Shown here piece by piece: positions 1 through 8,800 of a DNA stretch of 34,365 nucleotides (positions are counted from its first letter, which is position 1; each line of letters begins with the position of its first letter). Below the pieces are notes generated by a model. That model had not been told where the DNA came from and searched no databases. It worked only from the letters and a program-made list of their open reading frames with translations. Source of the stretch: Phycisphaerae bacterium (lineage in GTDB: Bacteria; Planctomycetota; Phycisphaerae; UBA1845); contig JAJDDV010000167.1 of NCBI GenBank assembly GCA_029260135.1, forward strand, positions 1 to 34,365, given 5' to 3'. The translations under genes and the position numbers were made by a program.

Positions 1-240
1 ACCAGAGACGAAGAACAGCGTCGGTATAATGAAGATGTCCATTATCAGTATCAACGTATCTGCCATAGGATGGGTTGCTGGATCATCCACGATCCAGAAG
101 AGAGACCAGCCGCCGCTGGTCTCGTAGACACCTGCGGCATGAAGCAGAACCACGAGGAAAACCATGCAGGTTCTTAGATTGTCCAACCAGGGAATCCTGG
201 TCGTTGCGGCAGGGTTGTCTTCTCTGTCGGGCGTGAACAT
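1..240 (-). CDS. Acyltransferase family 3-like membrane protein, N-terminal part
   Basis: The minus strand is open for 80 codons from an ATG at 238-240 to the window edge, so the gene continues to the left. An AGAGGA ribosome binding site lies about 8 bases upstream. After a polar start the protein reads WLDNLRTCMVFLVVLLHAAG, the first membrane helix typical of acyltransferase-3 / MdoC-type integral membrane acyltransferases, with the family's conserved His at the end of the helix. A Trp-rich stretch (GGWSLFWIVDDP) and a second hydrophobic helix (LILIMDIFIIPTLFFVSG) follow, as in family members. These enzymes move acyl groups onto sugars or other envelope molecules; the substrate cannot be told from this fragment. 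The 202 bases between it and the next gene show no clear promoter. Confidence 0.75.
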   Translation of the reverse strand, partial: MFTPDREDNPAATTRIPWLDNLRTCMVFLVVLLHAAGVYETSGGWSLFWIVDDPATHPMADTLILIMDIFIIPTLFFVSG

Positions 241-442
241 GATGAATATCCTCTTGTGCGGATCACCAACGCGAGCAGGTTGTCGTCCACTTATTCCTGA
301 CAGAAGCATGCCGGTGGGTTACACAGAAAATCGAACCCCGTTGGAGGATTCGTGTTGGAGGCGCGCGTGCGGCCATGCGCCACTGCCGCTGAACAGCTGC
401 GGTTACGCATGAGCATGCCGGGAAGATGCCGAAGCATGCGGC

Positions 443-3103
443 CTAGCGCCGTACTACCCAGGTGCCCGCCAAACGGTCGTGCAGTCCGCGATGGGGATGC
501 ACACCCGCATAGACGGCTGCGCCGAACCAGAGGAGGAGCAGCAGAAGCGCGGGGAAGAAGGCGGTACCTTCACCCCTATTGACCAACAGAGCCACTAATG
601 ACATGGGGAGAATCAGCGGGAGCCAAACGGTCGCCCAGCGAACCAGCAGGTGCGGTAGGGTGGCCGGCTCACCCTTGGCGTTGACCACGGCCAATCTGAA
701 GATGGCGTGGCTAGCGGTACTGCGGACCGGCAGCTCCAGAAGCTGAATCAGTGCAATGGCGCCCAACACCAACATGGCTGGCGTCATGAAGATCCCGCCA
801 AGGGCGTCACGCCAGATCGGAGGGTTGTCTTGGGCGTTGGCCCCAACGAAGACCGCGACCCAAACATAGACAGGCAGCATGAAGATCGACGCTGCTCGAA
901 TCCCCCTGCTGACCTCGGCGGGCCTGTCCAGAAGTCCACGCAGGGTGCCGGTGAGGAAGCTGAGTTTCTCGAACTTTCCGTTGGCGAGATTTTGCAGCAC
1001 CGGCCGGGCATGAAGTGGAAGACCCGTCGATTCCACGCAAGCGGCCACGGCGGTCAGGAAACGCTGTTGACCCTCAACGTCTCCAACAGGAATACGTTCG
1101 GCCGGCGTCGTTACATCGGGCCAGGGCTCGTCGAACAGAATGGCGCGCCCTTCGGCGGTGACCCAGACATGATCAACGCTCAGCTCGGTGGGCAGGGTTT
1201 GATCCCCCGTGGCATCCCACAGCTCCGATGCGAGGTCGTGGAGCCAGTGGCGCAGCTTTGACCAGGGAACACGCTTCCCATTTTCGACCAGACTGGGAAA
1301 CAGCATTCCCTGCGTCGCCTCAAAGACATCCCAGGCGCCTTCGGTCGTTTCCACCTTCTGCAGCCAGCGCGGACGGCCGGACCGTGCAACATCTCGTCGA
1401 GCAAGGGACGGGCCCGATGAAGTACGCCGGAGCAACCAGACCTGGCGGCGGAGCACGGGATCGGCGGCGACGATCCACGCTCCCGGCACCAACTCCTCGA
1501 TGATCTGATACGGCCCAAGCGAATCCGCACTCTCGACGGAGATTTCCGGCTGAGGTGCAGGCTCGATCGACGGTCGTACCGTGCCCTTCGGCTTGACCAC
1601 TACTCTTGTTCCCGTGGCGAGCTCCCAGACAGTGGCAAAACCGTTTTCTCTCCTCGCTCTCAGCGCCAACAGAACCGGGAGCCAAGGGCAGACGCAGGCG
1701 GCGACGACATACTCCGCAATCTGCAGCCCGGTCCAGTTGGCATCGGGGATCAACACCATCATCAGGGGCATCCGGACGCCTTCAACACAGAGAATGGGAA
1801 TGAGGATCCGGATCAGCGCCCGTCCGATGCCGGGGGGGCGGCCGTTGGTACGGACCACGCGCAGCCCTTTGAGCCATTTGCCGAGGCCGGCGCCCCAGAT
1901 GCCCTCGACGATACTGAAGTAGAGGAAACCGAAGCAGAAGAGCACGATGTAGTATCTCGCCGAGTACAGGGTACGCTCGACAAGGGGCCGAACAAGCAAC
2001 TCCTCAGCACCGACCAGGAACATCAGCGTGACATAGGGAGGCAAGAAGGCGATCAAGTAGTCGATCCAGCCGGCGGACGCCCGGACCAACATGGACGCGG
2101 GTTCCGGTTCTTTGGAGCTGAAGGGCAACAGCGCGTTGCGCAACACCGTGTAGTTGGCGTAGCGCCCGTCCGGCTCTTTGGCGAGACAGCGGGTCACCAC
2201 CCGCGCGAGGCCTGGTGGCACCTCGTCACGCAACTCGGTCAGCGGTGTCGGTGCTTGGTTGACAGCGTTGGCGACAACCTGAACCGCATTGTCACCTTCG
2301 AAGGGTGCCCGGTCGGTCAGCAGGGTGAAGAGCGTTGCTCCAACCGAGTAAATGTCGGCGCGCACATCCACCTCATCGCCGCGAAGCTGCTCCGGCGATG
2401 CGTAGGCTGGTGTGCCCATGATCTTCCCGTGGGCCGTGACGAAGGTGTCGGACCTGGCCAGGGTAGAGACCGAAAGGCCGAAGTCGCCGACTTTCACCGA
2501 ACCGTCCGGGGAGACGAAGCAGTTGGAGGGCTTGATGTCCCGGTGCAGCACTCCGCCTGCAAGAGCGGATTCGAGGCCGGAGATGACGTCGAGGATTGCA
2601 TCGACCGCCTCCGCCACGGGGAGCGGACCGCATTGTTTGATTCTGTCCTTGAGCGTGCCGCTGCCGGCGATCTCCATCGTGATGACAGGGAGGCCTTCGA
2701 CCTCCTCGCTGCCGAAAATGAAGAGACTGTTCGGGTGGTTGACGCGCGCGGCGAGACGCCCCTCCCGGAGAAACCGCTGCCGCATGTCCGGCGAATCGAG
2801 TTGCTGTCCGAGCATTTTCAGGGCGAGGCGGCGACCCGTGGAGACTTGTTCGGCTTCGTAGACCGTGCCCATGCCGCCGCGCCCGAGCAATCCGAGCAGC
2901 CGGTAGTCGCCGAACGCGCAGGGGAATTCCGAGGGTCCATGAAGCGACAGTGGCCCGCCCGGCGCCGTCGTGATGGTCGCGGACTGGCTGCTAGGCGGCC
3001 CCATGGCGCCGGACAGGAGACAGGCGGGGCAAAGCCTCTCGGTTGATTTCGTGGGAATCGCCGCCCCGCAGTGCCTGCATGCATCTTTTTCGGAAGCGTT
3101 CAT
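443..3103 (-). CDS. Ser/Thr protein kinase with zinc ribbon, two RDD membrane domains and a degenerate second kinase-like region
   Basis: The product has 886 residues. Residues 9-28 carry two Cys-X2-Cys pairs (C9/C12, C25/C28), a zinc-ribbon-like head. Residues 66-325 form an active-looking Hanks kinase: glycine loop GRGGMG, ATP lysine K96, HRD aspartate D189, DFG aspartate D207 and the GTPAYASPEQ activation segment. Residues about 341-510 form an RDD-type membrane domain. Residues about 525-705 look like a second kinase fold that kept the GPYQII entry but lost the glycine loop, HRD and DFG motifs. A second RDD domain fills about 733-886. The arrangement suggests duplication of a kinase-RDD unit with decay of the second kinase. 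The gene lies 71 bases downstream of an ECF sigma factor on the same strand, a pairing known in Planctomycetes, so it probably acts in that signalling route at the membrane. Confidence 0.88.
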   Translation of the reverse strand: MNASEKDACRHCGAAIPTKSTERLCPACLLSGAMGPPSSQSATITTAPGGPLSLHGPSEFPCAFGDYRLLGLLGRGGMGTVYEAEQVSTGRRLALKMLGQQLDSPDMRQRFLREGRLAARVNHPNSLFIFGSEEVEGLPVITMEIAGSGTLKDRIKQCGPLPVAEAVDAILDVISGLESALAGGVLHRDIKPSNCFVSPDGSVKVGDFGLSVSTLARSDTFVTAHGKIMGTPAYASPEQLRGDEVDVRADIYSVGATLFTLLTDRAPFEGDNAVQVVANAVNQAPTPLTELRDEVPPGLARVVTRCLAKEPDGRYANYTVLRNALLPFSSKEPEPASMLVRASAGWIDYLIAFLPPYVTLMFLVGAEELLVRPLVERTLYSARYYIVLFCFGFLYFSIVEGIWGAGLGKWLKGLRVVRTNGRPPGIGRALIRILIPILCVEGVRMPLMMVLIPDANWTGLQIAEYVVAACVCPWLPVLLALRARRENGFATVWELATGTRVVVKPKGTVRPSIEPAPQPEISVESADSLGPYQIIEELVPGAWIVAADPVLRRQVWLLRRTSSGPSLARRDVARSGRPRWLQKVETTEGAWDVFEATQGMLFPSLVENGKRVPWSKLRHWLHDLASELWDATGDQTLPTELSVDHVWVTAEGRAILFDEPWPDVTTPAERIPVGDVEGQQRFLTAVAACVESTGLPLHARPVLQNLANGKFEKLSFLTGTLRGLLDRPAEVSRGIRAASIFMLPVYVWVAVFVGANAQDNPPIWRDALGGIFMTPAMLVLGAIALIQLLELPVRSTASHAIFRLAVVNAKGEPATLPHLLVRWATVWLPLILPMSLVALLVNRGEGTAFFPALLLLLLWFGAAVYAGVHPHRGLHDRLAGTWVVRR

Positions 3104-3174
3104 GAGTCCATCTCAAAGTTGGGCTTCATACACTTCTTCCTGAAAGAAACACACTGGGAGGTTACAGAAAAAAC

Positions 3175-3909
3175 TTACCGTTTCCGCAGAACCGCGACCA
3201 GATAGCGCATTTCTTCGTCGAGGTCCACTTCGTCGCTCACCGTCTCCGCGATGGCGGCCCGCAGCAGCTTACGGAAACGTTGCCGCAGCCGGTGCACAGC
3301 CACCTTGACCGCGCCCTCGCTCATACCCAGTCGCGCCGCGATTTCCTCCCGGGACGAATCATCTTCCCCGGTGAGGCTTCCCTTGAACGCAACAAACTGT
3401 TCGCTCTTTCCGGCTTTCACCATCTCGGCGCGCAGGGTGTGCAGGGCCCCGGCCACGGTCTCCAGCGCCCATTCGCGATCGAAGAGATGATCTGGATTAT
3501 CCGGCTGCTCCGAGGCCCCGGCGTATCGGTCCTCCGGATCGAGCGCGTCCCACTCGATGAATTGCACTTGGCCACCGCGCTTCTGCGTCTGGCCGCGATG
3601 CCATTCATTGGCCAGGAAGTGTTTCAGCGCGCCCAGCAGGTAGGAGCGAAACCGGCCCCGCCCGGGGGCCGCGGACGCGAATCCACCCGTCTCTATGATC
3701 CGGGCGAAAAAGGCCTGCGTAAGGTCTTGTGCGTCGTCCGATGAATGCCCGCGGAAGCGCACGAAGGCGTAGAGCGGATACCAGTAAGCTCTGCACAGCT
3801 CCTCGAGCGCCTTTCGAGCGCGGGTCTGGCTCGCCTCGTTAGGTCTGGCCGCCACTACCAGACTCCAGTGCGTGGTGGCAAATTCTCGGGGACCGGGCGG
3901 ATCCTTCAT
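3175..3909 (-). CDS. ECF-type RNA polymerase sigma factor
   Basis: The product has 244 residues from the ATG at 3907-3909. An upstream in-frame ATG at 4017 would add 36 Arg/Pro-rich residues without sigma similarity, so I prefer the shorter form, though its ribosome binding site is weak. Residues about 35-110 are sigma region 2, including SSDDAQDLTQAFFARI and the segment that contacts the -10 element. Residues about 150-215 are region 4, with a helix-turn-helix at SREEIAARLGMSEGAVKVAV. The opening FATTHWSLVVAA is typical of planctomycete ECF factors encoded beside Ser/Thr kinases. The kinase gene follows after 71 bases on the same strand, so the two are probably cotranscribed. No anti-sigma gene is adjacent, which fits control by phosphorylation (an inference). 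Confidence 0.88.
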   Translation of the reverse strand: MKDPPGPREFATTHWSLVVAARPNEASQTRARKALEELCRAYWYPLYAFVRFRGHSSDDAQDLTQAFFARIIETGGFASAAPGRGRFRSYLLGALKHFLANEWHRGQTQKRGGQVQFIEWDALDPEDRYAGASEQPDNPDHLFDREWALETVAGALHTLRAEMVKAGKSEQFVAFKGSLTGEDDSSREEIAARLGMSEGAVKVAVHRLRQRFRKLLRAAIAETVSDEVDLDEEMRYLVAVLRKR

Positions 3910-4330
3910 GCGACTATCGTAACGGTGAGGCTCACGGGCACAATCGCGCCGATTTTCGGGCGGGCGGAGGCGGCAGGGCTGGATGTGTCCCTCGGCCAGA
4001 GGGATGGTGATTGACATTAGTCAGTTCAGGCGCTGTCGATGCCACATCGCGGGCCCAAAGTCCGTGGGATGGGGCGCTTTCCTCCGTGCGCCCACCGATG
4101 TTCACTCTATGGCTGGTTCCTGGCAGGTGGGTATCAATCGATGTCTGTGCATACTGCCGGATACTCGCGTGAGATCCGACAAAGACCTTGGCACACCGTG
4201 TTCTTGGCGGTTCGTGCAGCCGGGCGCTAATGCTCGATTCCCCCGCCGCGTGGGTTTGACAGCCGGGAAAGTCGCCGACGTGGGTCGAGTGACACATGAA
4301 TGGCACGAAACTGGTAGTACTACCACAGAA
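3910..4330. other. Intergenic stretch without a convincing gene
   Basis: This stretch upstream of the sigma factor holds the sigma promoter region but no promoter I can defend. The short open frames here have no recognisable domain or ribosome binding site and run into the tRNA-like scar that follows. I see nothing else in it. Confidence 0.5.
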
Positions 4331-4477
4331 TGCGTCAAACCGCGTCAGAATGCGACGGTTTGCGAAAATCGCCGGAGTCGCTAAGCTTCTGAAACCAAAG
4401 GCTTCAAGAGTCAATCGGAAGAATCGGGAACTAGCTTCCCAAGCTGGACGTCGGCGGTTTGAATCAGCTCCTCTACA
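4331..4477 (+). mobile_element. Integration scar: probable integrase 3' tail plus tRNA-Gly(CCC)-like 3' half
   Basis: Bases 4431-4447 fold as an anticodon arm (CTAGC, loop TTCCCAA, GCTGG) with anticodon CCC. They are followed by a 5-base variable region, a T-arm-like segment at 4453-4469 with loop TTTGAAT and one mismatch, and a 3' acceptor strand with discriminator A at 4477. No D-arm or 5' acceptor strand lies upstream, so this is a 3' half only. The bases at about 4345-4400 resemble those at about 5210-5265, which also lead into a tRNA-Gly 3' half. Tyrosine integrases often recombine at tRNA 3' ends, so I infer two related integrase gene ends joined to att sites. No catalytic integrase part remains. 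Confidence 0.45.
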
Positions 4478-4956
4478 TTCCGCCGGTGCTTGCAGTCCCC
4501 ATCGGCTGGACCAGGTCGCCCTCGCCGGGGGTCGGCATGGGTGGGCTCGGAGCTGTTGTCGCAATCTGGGTTGTACAGCGGCAGGGTCTCGTTGACTAGG
4601 GGCTCAGGCGTGGGCTCCTCCCCGATGACGAACAGCTTGCCACTTGGCGGAATCGAGCAGTCGATTTGCAGTACCGAACGCAACGCCCCTCGGGTCTCCG
4701 TTTCGTCGGTCCAGATGTTAGAATACCCTCCAGTTCCCTCTAGTTGACGTGTCGGTGCGAAATCCGCCGACCCAAGGGTTATCTACGAACGCCGGTGCAA
4801 AGACGCGCCGACGTTTTCGTTTTAACGCCAAGCGTGGCAAGGGTTTACGCACGCTCCGCAGTTCCCCCGCCTCTCTCCCCCACCGTCGCGCGAGATAAGC
4901 GGCGTACTCAACTGGGACGAAGAACTCAGGGCAAAGCTGCCAACGGGAGGCAAACG
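4478..4956. other. Gene-poor stretch between tRNA-like scar and kinase remnant
   Basis: Short open frames exist on both strands (for example a 90-codon minus-strand frame ending inside the scar), but none has a recognisable domain or a good ribosome binding site. A GGGAGG at 4945-4950 serves the kinase remnant that follows. The stretch is probably recombined non-coding or decayed sequence. Confidence 0.4.
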
Positions 4957-5142
4957 GTGAGCCTTTCAAACGGAACCAAACTCGGGCCCTACGAGATCCT
5001 CTCGCCCCTTGGGGCGGGAGGCATGGACGAGGTATATCGAGCGAAAGACACCAAGCTCCACCGGGAAGTAGCCATCAAAGTGCTGCCAGCCAATGTTGCG
5101 TCAAGTTCCGAGCTTCTCCCGCGCTTCGAGCGGGAAGCAACG
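4957..5142 (+). pseudogene. Truncated Ser/Thr protein kinase, N-terminal fragment
   Basis: A GTG at 4957-4959 with GGGAGG 6 bases upstream opens a frame whose first 61 residues are an unmistakable bacterial kinase N-terminus: GTKLGPYEILSPLGAGGM, then VYRAKDTKLHREVAIKVL with the ATP lysine, then FEREA. The usual GMGEVYRA is GMDEVYRA, so a glycine-loop glycine is lost. After about 5142 kinase similarity stops, the sequence switches to integrase-tail-like DNA, and the frame ends at 5307. There is no catalytic loop, DFG or C-lobe, so the fragment cannot be a working kinase. The intact ribosome binding site and start suggest a full gene was cut by insertion or deletion at about 5142. Confidence 0.75.
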
Positions 5143-5337
5143 ACGGTTGATCGACTACTGTTTTTCGCATGCGAATACCGCGAGACAACGCTTCAAAACG
5201 CCCCAAAAACGCGACGTCTTGCGAATGGCAACGATCACGCTAAGCTGCTGCAAGAAAAGGACTTCTGCGGTTTCGGCCGCGAGACCGGAGCTGTTCTTCC
5301 AAGCTGAATGTTACGAGTTCGAGTCTCGTCGCCCGCT
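5143..5337 (+). mobile_element. Integration scar: probable integrase tail plus tRNA-Gly(TCC) 3' half
   Basis: Bases 5296-5337 match the 3' half of tRNA-Gly(TCC): anticodon loop CTTCCAA, 3' anticodon strand GCTGA, a perfect T-arm (ACGAG, TTCGAGT, CTCGT at 5313-5329), acceptor strand CGCCCGC and discriminator T at 5337. The matching 5' strand and D-arm are missing upstream. The bases just before (about 5210-5265) resemble those before the other tRNA-like half at 4431-4477, including a shared CGCTAAGCT. The simplest reading is an att site left by a tRNA-targeting integrase whose gene is otherwise deleted, fused to the cut kinase gene. Confidence 0.6.
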
Positions 5338-5843
5338 TTCTTGCACGCTGTCGGATCACGTCGCATGGATCTCCCTGTTTCGCGAAGGTCGGCGTATGTG
5401 GGGCCAAGCGCGGGGGCGCGTGGAGCCTGTCCGATGTCTAGATTATCGGGCGTGATTGGGTTCGTTTTGAAATACTCCATTTTCTTGCCTAAGTGTCACC
5501 ATGTGGCACTTTTGAGAGGACGGGTCGTGCGAGCTGAGCAGAATGGTGCGTCCGGGACGCACCCTACAGGATCGGCGGTGTCCGAACCGCATCCCGGCCG
5601 TCGGCCCGCTCCATCACTGTCGCGGTTCTGATTGGCCGGGGCCCCCGTGGCTGCGCTACGCTACGCAGGGCGTCGCTCCGCCTGCCGCTAGCGGCGTCAG
5701 AAGCCCTCGGACTGTCACAAGAGGTGGCCCCATCGATGGGGGCAGATCACGGCTGCACACTTCTTCTGCTGAAAGAGGTTTTTGGATAGGCTTTAGCGTG
5801 AGCTCATTCGGTGCCAAGAACGTTCTTTCGCTCGGACCGTTCG
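5338..5843. other. Intergenic stretch with palindromes
   Basis: There is no convincing gene here. It holds a REP-like palindrome at 5545-5568 (listed separately) and a perfect 12-base palindrome GCCGCTAGCGGC at 5684-5695. It lies downstream of the minus-strand lipoprotein gene that ends at 5844. No T-rich terminator is visible. Confidence 0.45.
5545..5568 (+). repeat. REP-like hairpin with CTACA tail
   Basis: GGTGCGTC, a 3-base loop and GACGCACC form a perfect 8-bp stem followed by CTACA. The same design (GGTGCATC, 2-base loop, GATGCACC, CTACA) occurs at 15256-15278 and 15571-15593, so this is one dispersed palindrome family with a conserved 3' flank. Confidence 0.6.
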
Positions 5844-8800
5844 TCAATCCCCCATCCCCAGAAGGTTCAGTAAAAAGCCCTGAGCCCATCCGACCACCGC
5901 ACCTTTGGCTGCGTCAACCTGCGCGTCATAGGCGTCCTGGGCCTCGTCCCCAGCCGCGTCCTGGATCAGGCCGCCGACCGTGATACCGGTCGTACACGCG
6001 GCTTCCACGATGGCGACGCCGTCCTCGTACGCATCCTGTGCTTCGTCCGGGATGATCGAAGCCCATACGCTCGCGTCCCCCGAGATGGATCCGCAAAGGC
6101 TCATCTTGATCGTGTCGAGGTCCTCGCCACATCCGGGCAGAATACATTCGAGAAAGCTACTCATGACGGATTCGGCGCCGGCCCACAGGCCGGCCACCCT
6201 CCCGCCAAATTCCAGGGCGGCGGCGCCCGCGTGTAGCCCGTCCTGCGCGACCGCCGTCGTCGCGCCGGTCTGCGTATTGACCTCGTACCAGCCCAGCGCG
6301 TCCCGGAACAATCCGACGTTGACCATCCTGTCGGGCATGACGATCAACACGTTTTCCTGCTCCGCGCGATGCTCTTCGATGCGCGAAACGTATTCGTCGG
6401 CGATCGAAACGCCATCTGTCGGAAAGGCTTCGCCTGGAAGGACAGTCACGAATTCAGCCAACGGTTCTCTGTCCGGCTCCTCGTCGAGATAGACGATCAC
6501 GTCGTCGGTGTCGACCGGGAACGCAAAGTCTTTTGCCAGATGATTCGGTGCGGTGATGGTTGTCGCCACAGTTCTGGGCAATGCCGGTACGGGGATGGGC
6601 AGTGTACCCAGCGAAACCAACGCGGCGGTCAATTCGTCACCGGTGGTGGTGCGCGTGTACGTGCCGCCCGCTCGAGTGGCCAGGCTTTGAAGCTGCTGTT
6701 CCGCGTCCCCCCCCGAAGCGATACCGATTCCGATCGTGTAGATGACGAGGTCGTCCGGCACGACGACGCTCTCGAGACCCGGGTCACAGTCGTTGTCACC
6801 ATCCGCGAGAACGATCAGTCGGCGCGCCGCCCCGCGCGAGTTGTCATCGATCTCGTTGATCGCCGCGTTGAGCACACCCGTAAGCGGTGTGCCACCCGTC
6901 AAGCCGGCCACCGTGAGTCGGCCGCGCGCGTCCAAGGTAGCGTCACGATCCAGCGACCATGGCGCCAGGTCATCGATCTCCTGGCGGCAGATACCGTCGA
7001 ACGTACTTGGGAATCCCCAGACGGCCAGTTCCACACGGTTCGAGGTACTGGTGACAATGTCATCGAGCGCGCCGGCGACCACGTCGATCCGGGTGGCACA
7101 GGCGTCCCCGACGCACCCGGAATCGACCGGTAGGTCCATGCTCGACGAGGTGTCGACGAGTATCGCTACGCTGGCGGGCAAGGTCGGGTTGGCCGTGCCG
7201 GGTACTCTGAAATCCACCGATCCGTCCGGCCAGCTCGCGGCCGTGTTCCCCGTCGTCGCAATACTTGAATCCGGTACGCCGATGGCGTAGCTCTGCTGCA
7301 GCATCACGGCGGGCGAGCCGCGATAGGACATGACCCGACCGCGCAAACGCAGCTCTCTGGGCGTTGTAATCGCCGCGACGTTGGCCTCGCCGTTGGGCGT
7401 CTTCATGTGCAGGACGAGGCGGGTAAGGTCGCGCTGGGCGATGGTGATCTCATGGACGCCTGCGTCGTCGCTCGCGATGACCGTGGAGATTCCGACAGGT
7501 GTTCCGTCGATCTCGATCGTCATACGGCTGGGAGTGAACTGCGTGAAGTCTACGCTATGCCAGCGCGTGACACCTTCGCCGTCGTACACCATGCGGCATT
7601 CCACGGGCATCGCGTCACGGATCGAAGCCGCGATTGCCGGAGCCAACCAGAGCGGCGATTCATAGTATGAGGCTGTGTCGCGAGCGGCTCCCCACTGAAG
7701 CACGCGAGGCTTCGACTCGGTCAACGTGGCCGTGGCCCGATCCATCGAACCGCTGCTGGTTACGACGTCGGTCTCGTCGGCAATATGCCAGTCGGCCGTG
7801 TCGCGTCGAGAGTCGGGATCGCCTGGGTCTTCGAGCGCCTCGAAGGCACGGGCAACGGCATGAAAGGTGATGTTCTCGTCTTGATAAATGCCCTGCCCAT
7901 CGATCGCGGTTCCTGTGGGTGTCGCCAGCGCCGATTGCGGGCTCTCGCCGTGTGTAATCGTCGGTGCGTAGTCAAGTTGAGCTCCGTTGTCCAGGAGGTA
8001 TAGCTGCACGGGCCAGCCTCGGTCCGGACCATCACCCAAGATCACATCACCCGACGCTGTAATCAGATCGGTGAAGTCGCCCCCCGCAGTGGACTCGATC
8101 CTGTCTCTCTCGTCGTCCGACAGGTCAAGAACCAGGGCCCCGCTGATCAAGACGACGCGCGCCTCCGCTTCGGAATCGTCGTCACCGAAAGTGAGCGACT
8201 CCTCGGTGACCCCTTCCAAGAGTAATCTCCCGAGTGCGTCGTCGTAGAACGCTGACCGGCTGACCTCGTCGTTCGGCTCCTCCTGGAACAAGGCCGCGAA
8301 GATGTCCGGGACCGCCAATGCCGATACGCCTGTCACCCGCTGAAAGACCATCGATTCCACCATCGCGTCGGTCATGCCCAGGGCAACCTGCATCGCGACC
8401 GGGTTGTCATTTCCCAGAATACGCCGCGGGTTGGCCAGCAGATCCAAACCCGGCGTCAGCGCACCACTGCTCGTGAGTCGTTTCTCCTGCGATGAGATGA
8501 TCACGCGCATCGAATCGAAGAACACCGCACCTGCTTCGTCGTGGTTGGTGAACAACTGCCAGCCGGCGTTGTCCGTCTCCATGGCAAGCTCGATCGAGCG
8601 AAGACGAAGAGCGGCAGCGAGGTCATCCTCCGGATCGAAGCGCCGACTCTCCAGGTCGTGGAAGAGCGGGGTGACCACGTGCGCACCGATCCAGACGGAA
8701 TAGAGATCGCTCTCAACGTCAGGCGCCTGGTTGACGACAGAGGATGCGGTATCGAACAACGTCCGTCTGTGATCTGTCGTGGTCCCGTCGGGGGCGACAA

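Noticed and set aside
4411..4683. Minus-strand frame of 90 codons
   Set aside because: It ends inside the tRNA-like scar and has no domain or clear ribosome binding site.
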